Source: UBA1801 sp035353395 (GTDB lineage Bacteria; Acidobacteriota; Holophagae; Holophagales; Holophagaceae). Taken from it: a DNA stretch of 64,000 nucleotides. Both the position numbers and the translations under genes were made by a program. Below are positions 63,005 to 64,000 of this stretch, piece by piece. Numbering within the stretch: position 1 is the stretch's first letter; each line of letters opens with the position of its first letter. The stretch covers positions 1 to 64,000 of the forward strand of contig DAOPZL010000013.1 of assembly GCA_035353395.1 (NCBI GenBank), read 5' to 3'. Under the pieces are notes generated by a model, which worked only from the letters and a program-made list of their open reading frames with translations, was not told the origin of the DNA and searched no databases.

Positions 63005-63463
63005 CTACGGGCCGGCCGGGGCGGAGAACTCGTTGCTGTTGCCCGAGTTCGATTCGTCCGCCGGGGCGGGCTGGTCCTTGGGGAGGTAGCGCGTCACGAA
63101 GGGCTCGCGGCCGGCCGCCAGCCTGGGGATGGACACCAGGGCCATCTCCATGCCGACGGGCACCGTGATCTTCTTCTCCGTGACCTGCCCGTTGACGGTG
63201 ATCCTGAGCGTGTGGCTCTGCGCCCGCACCTTGGCCATGTCGCGGTCGCCGCTCATGAAGTCGATCGCCTCCTGGCCGTCCACGGACACCGACACCTCCT
63301 CGTAGGCCTTCAGCGTCCCGTCCTCGGAATCCTTGTTGTCCAGGAGGATCGTGTGGCCCTTCCCGAAGTAGAACACCACCGCCATGAAACCCACGTAGGC
63401 GGCGCTGAGGGCGATCCGCACCAGCAGGCGCCTGCCCTTGTTGCTCGTTCCGTTCCCGCTCAC
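63005..63463 (-). CDS. Single-pass membrane protein linked to an ABC permease, unknown
   Basis: A 152-residue protein with one N-terminal membrane segment (about 14-34) and a beta-rich extracytoplasmic part, ending in a low-complexity Asn/Ser/Pro tail. Start GTG 63463 overlaps the permease stop (GTGA), so it is coupled to that gene. Similar small proteins occur at the end of some nucleoside or sugar ABC operons, and I think it may belong to DUF6672, but I am not sure. It may be an accessory subunit. Confidence 0.6.
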   Translation of the reverse strand: MSGNGTSNKGRRLLVRIALSAAYVGFMAVVFYFGKGHTILLDNKDSEDGTLKAYEEVSVSVDGQEAIDFMSGDRDMAKVRAQSHTLRITVNGQVTEKKITVPVGMEMALVSIPRLAAGREPFVTRYLPKDQPAPADESNSGNSNEFSAPAGP

Positions 63464-64000
63464 TTCGCACCTCCTTCGGCGGGAGCCGCGTTCCCGCGCA
63501 GGCCCTCACGCTGCCTTGCGGCCTCCCGGTGCGAGCGCCACGCATACAGCACCAGCGACAGCGCGATGATCCCGAAGCCGATGAACTGCCGGAAATACTC
63601 GCCGATCTGCGCCTGCCCGAAGATCTTCTGGCCCGCGTTCGGCGTCACCACGAACAGCGCGTGCAGCAGGATCACCCCGATGAACACGTTGGTGATCGAC
63701 GCCCGCTTCACCGACGCGCCGCCCACCAGGATCGACGCCGCCGCGAAGAAGCTCGTCTGGTCGTGCGCGTTGTACGTCGCCATGTTCCCCATGTTCTGCA
63801 GGAAGATCACCTGCCCGATGCAGGCCAGCACCGTCGAGATCACGATCGCGATGTTCCGCGTCTTGTTCACGGGAATTCCCGAGGAATCCGCCACCAGCAT
63901 GTCCTGCCCCACCGCCCGCATGTCCTGCCCGAGCTTCGTCTTCTTGAACCAGATGATGAACAGGCACAGCGCCGCGATCACCAGGAACGGCGCGATCGGG
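63460..64000 (-). CDS. ABC transporter permease (sugar/nucleoside, BPL_transp_2 type), 5' end outside window
   Basis: About 180 C-terminal residues are visible and the frame stays open to the window edge. Membrane segments alternate with LGQDMRAVGQDMLVADSSGIPVNKTRNIAI, which contains the EAA-like cytoplasmic loop of RbsC/BmpC-type permeases, and FFAAASILVGGASVKRASITN. It would form the channel of an importer for sugars or nucleosides. The BMP-family binding protein at 45681 could be its partner, but they are 17 kb apart. Confidence 0.88.
   Translation of the reverse strand, partial: PIAPFLVIAALCLFIIWFKKTKLGQDMRAVGQDMLVADSSGIPVNKTRNIAIVISTVLACIGQVIFLQNMGNMATYNAHDQTSFFAAASILVGGASVKRASITNVFIGVILLHALFVVTPNAGQKIFGQAQIGEYFRQFIGFGIIALSLVLYAWRSHREAARQREGLRGNAAPAEGGAK

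Overview
The window is a 64 kb chromosomal segment of a high-GC, Gram-negative bacterium; one 100-N scaffold gap (1593-1692) shows it comes from a draft assembly. The mix of citrate lyase, aldehyde oxidoreductase with an energy-converting [NiFe] hydrogenase, Fhs-linked histidine breakdown and lipid A modification suggests an anaerobe or facultative fermenter. Gene content and style recall Acidobacteriota of the Holophaga/Geothrix type, but this is an inference without any search. No rRNA, tRNA, insertion sequence, phage or CRISPR array was seen.

Layout. (1) 1-6211: citrate fermentation genes: citE (3' end), citF, [gap], tctCBA tripartite tricarboxylate transporter, citX and citG. (2) 6251-9006: DUF475/TerC-like and AbrB-like membrane proteins and a cupin-like protein. 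(3) 9025-20273: a sigma-54 activator gene, divergent from a nine-gene run that encodes a polyferredoxin, a tungsten-type aldehyde:ferredoxin oxidoreductase, a MoaD-like protein and a complete membrane-bound group 4 [NiFe] hydrogenase with a fused double antiporter subunit. A dyad operator and a well-spaced -24/-12 promoter lie between them. This is the most interesting system here. (4) 20252-31058: a hybrid sensor kinase, a CBS/DRTGG-type family II pyrophosphatase, a YdcF-like protein, a MerR/MFS pair, a pentapeptide protein, a PAP2 phosphatase, a methyltransferase and a small secreted protein. (5) 31059-37641: a lipid A/envelope modification cluster (GT2, LABN protein, EptA, two-component pair, ArnT-like transferase). 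(6) 38375-45046: fhs convergent with an ftcD-hutU-hutC operon; both promoters carry the same TGTA-N2-TACA HutC box. (7) 45681-50718: a BMP-family purine/nucleoside binding protein, two dissimilar adenine deaminases and a small zinc-ribbon protein. (8) 50719-57173: a sulfur/methionine and glycogen area: metA behind a SAM-I riboswitch, an Rrf2 regulator, glgP and cysK. (9) 57360-64000: a large secreted PDZ protein of unknown role, DinB, thioesterase, GNAT and AraC genes, and the end of an ABC permease operon.

How they work together (inference). Citrate, histidine and purines are taken up and broken down to acetate, oxaloacetate, glutamate, formate and ammonia. Aldehydes are oxidised with ferredoxin reduction, and the hydrogenase could turn that into H2 and an ion gradient. 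Fhs run in reverse would recover ATP from the one-carbon unit released by FtcD.
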